Below are positions 16,697 to 17,316 of a DNA stretch of 17,316 nucleotides, in pieces. A model generated the notes under the pieces. It saw nothing but the letters and a program-made list of their open reading frames with translations, did no database searches and was not told the origin of the DNA. A program made the position numbers and the translations under genes. This DNA is from Candidatus Hydrogenedentes bacterium UBA2224 (GTDB taxonomy: Bacteria > Hydrogenedentota > Hydrogenedentia > Hydrogenedentales > SLHB01). How positions within the stretch are numbered: position 1 is the stretch's first letter; every line of letters begins with the position of its first letter. The stretch spans positions 1,721 to 19,036 of the forward strand of contig DDYW01000044.1 in the NCBI GenBank assembly GCA_002348185.1. The letters run 5' to 3'.

Positions 16697-16747
16697 ACGG
16701 TTTTGGCAGGCACGGCACGTCTGCACTCCCCCGGGCCCACTTCCACC
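16697..16747 (-). other. Degenerate echo of the tRNA-Sec 5' half
   Basis: On the plus strand, 16697-16705 repeats acggttttg and 16731-16747 repeats ccgggcccacttccacc. The tRNA-Sec gene has acggttttg at 16624-16632 and ccgggccccttccacc at 16649-16664, in the same order. The second block differs by one inserted base. The segment between them differs and is about 10 nt longer here, and no second tRNA fold is possible. It may be a decayed partial duplication of selC. Confidence 0.4.
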
Positions 16748-16757
16748 AGTACGCTGC

Positions 16758-16786
16758 AGTCTACGATATGGTTGACAATTGCGCAA
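16758..16786 (-). promoter_or_regulatory. Candidate promoter of the selC-selA-selD-selB operon
   Basis: On the minus strand TTGCGC (16781-16786) and TAGACT (16758-16763) are separated by 17 nt, about 90 nt upstream of tRNA-Sec. The -35 box matches consensus at three of six positions and the -10 box at four. It is the best sigma-70-like pair I see in this otherwise non-coding stretch, but the match is modest. Confidence 0.35.
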
Positions 16787-16891
16787 GACCGGGCGGGAGC
16801 GCGTTCGCCGGATGACGGCAAGTGGTTCAGGATAACTGCTGCGCCTGTCATGTGTTGTGCCGTGCGCCCGGATCGCCTCGCCGGTGGCGAG

Positions 16892-16936
16892 GTGGACCAA
16901 ATGGACCCTATGGACGGTATGGACCTCATGGACGTG
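16892..16936. repeat. 9-bp tandem repeat, [AG]TGGACNNN x 5
   Basis: Five consecutive 9-mers share TGGAC at a fixed position: GTGGACCAA, ATGGACCCT, ATGGACGGT, ATGGACCTC and ATGGACGTG. The last three bases of each unit vary. The array is intergenic and can expand by slippage. No coding role is evident. Confidence 0.85.
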
Positions 16937-16987
16937 CGTGCCTGAACGAGTGTGAAGGGTCCCACCCCGAAAAAGAACGGGAATCTT

Positions 16988-17059
16988 GTAGCGCAGGCGT
17001 CTCGCCTGCATCCGGCTCGTACCTAGAAGACAAGAATGCAGGCGAGACGCCTGCGCTAC
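16988..17059. repeat. Dispersed palindromic repeat, right copy, complete inverted-arm form
   Basis: Two arms are inverted relative to each other: gtagcgcaggcgtctcgcctgcat (16988-17011) and its reverse complement ending at 17059, around a 25-nt spacer. Each arm also contains the self-complementary core GCAGGCGTCTCGCCTGC. The part 17004-17059 is repeated at 49-104. The outer arm is eroded in the left copy. Such structures are typical of non-autonomous REP/MITE-like elements. Confidence 0.8.
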
Positions 17060-17088
17060 AAGACAAGAATATCCCCGTTCGGACCGGA

Positions 17089-17270
17089 GGGCAGCCACGG
17101 GGGGCTGCCCCTACAATACCCGGATGGGCAGCCATGCAGGCGCGACTACGTGTCCCTGCTCGGACCGGATCGGACTCGGGGACCCCGGAACGGGGTCCAA
17201 TGTGAGTAGCCCTGGGCGCAGCCCAGGGATCATCCGGACACAACGGCCCAACCCCCATTCGGGGGTTGGG
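17089..17270. repeat. Cluster of four perfect inverted repeats
   Basis: Four hairpins follow each other: GGGCAGCC/GGCTGCCC (17089-17110, 6-nt loop), GGACCCCG/CGGGGTCC (17180-17198, 3-nt loop), CCCTGGGC/GCCCAGGG (17210-17228, 3-nt loop) and CCCAACCCCC/GGGGGTTGGG (17247-17270, 4-nt loop). No open frame here looks like a protein, and the window ends at 17316. The hairpins lack T-runs, so they do not look like standard terminators. They are more like a nest of intergenic palindromic elements. Confidence 0.75.
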
Positions 17271-17316
17271 ATAGGGGGGACTCGCCCGGTCCACGGGTTT
17301 CACCCGCGGCTACTCA

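Noticed and set aside
16562..17098. A 178-codon minus-strand frame upstream of selA.
   Set aside because: It runs through the tRNA-Sec gene, the tandem repeat and the palindromic repeat, so it is not a plausible protein.
16892..17270. CRISPR array in the repeat-rich right end.
   Set aside because: The repeats are 9-bp tandems and unrelated hairpins without equal-length unique spacers, and no cas genes are present.

Overview
The window is GC-rich bacterial DNA with every supported gene on the minus strand. Three things suggest an uncultured bacterium of the Hydrogenedentota / PVC kind: a complete selenocysteine (Sec) machinery, secreted polysaccharide-degrading enzymes, and dispersed palindromic repeats built on GCAGGCGAGACGCCTGC. 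That placement is an inference from style, not a database result.

Layout, read right to left in the direction of transcription. (1) 16668-17316 is non-coding: a cluster of perfect inverted repeats, a 9-bp tandem repeat, a candidate promoter and a degenerate echo of the tRNA-Sec gene. (2) 16574 down to 6602 looks like one operon of about 10 kb: tRNA-Sec (selC), selA, a three-part selD (Cys-rich N-terminus, SelD, AhpD-like domain), selB, a small membrane protein, a NapH-like polyferredoxin membrane protein, and two paralogous secreted proteins. A strong Rho-independent terminator (6541-6590) closes it. (3) 6454 to 4395 holds a single-subunit 2-hydroxyacyl-CoA dehydratase / double-cubane-cluster type protein and its ATP-dependent activator, with a 4-nt overlap. 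(4) 4187 to 136 holds a secreted GH2 beta-glucuronidase-like enzyme and a heparinase II/III-like polysaccharide lyase, behind their own candidate promoter.

Main discovery: the genes downstream of selB appear to be selenoprotein genes that ordinary gene calling would cut at in-frame UGA codons. Both paralogous secreted proteins reach the same peptide, FEYG, then UGA, then G. In both, the frame stays open past the UGA and encodes a matching motif (U-G-x-x-C-S-x-[ST]-W). In one, the frame runs without interruption into what would be called a separate membrane protein, giving one 708-residue protein with Sec at 404. In the other it adds 39 residues (Sec 438) and stops 12 nt before the terminator hairpin. 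Each UGA is followed by a hairpin whose G-containing apical loop begins 20-21 nt downstream, as expected for a bacterial SECIS. The small membrane protein after selB ends in CPT-UGA-Ser-UGA with a similar hairpin, so it may be a third selenoprotein with a C-terminal CxxU motif.

Taken together, the operon pairs the Sec-synthesis and Sec-insertion machinery with its own client proteins: a membrane polyferredoxin that could supply electrons, and two or three extracytoplasmic Sec proteins that could use them. Their biochemical role is not evident from sequence.
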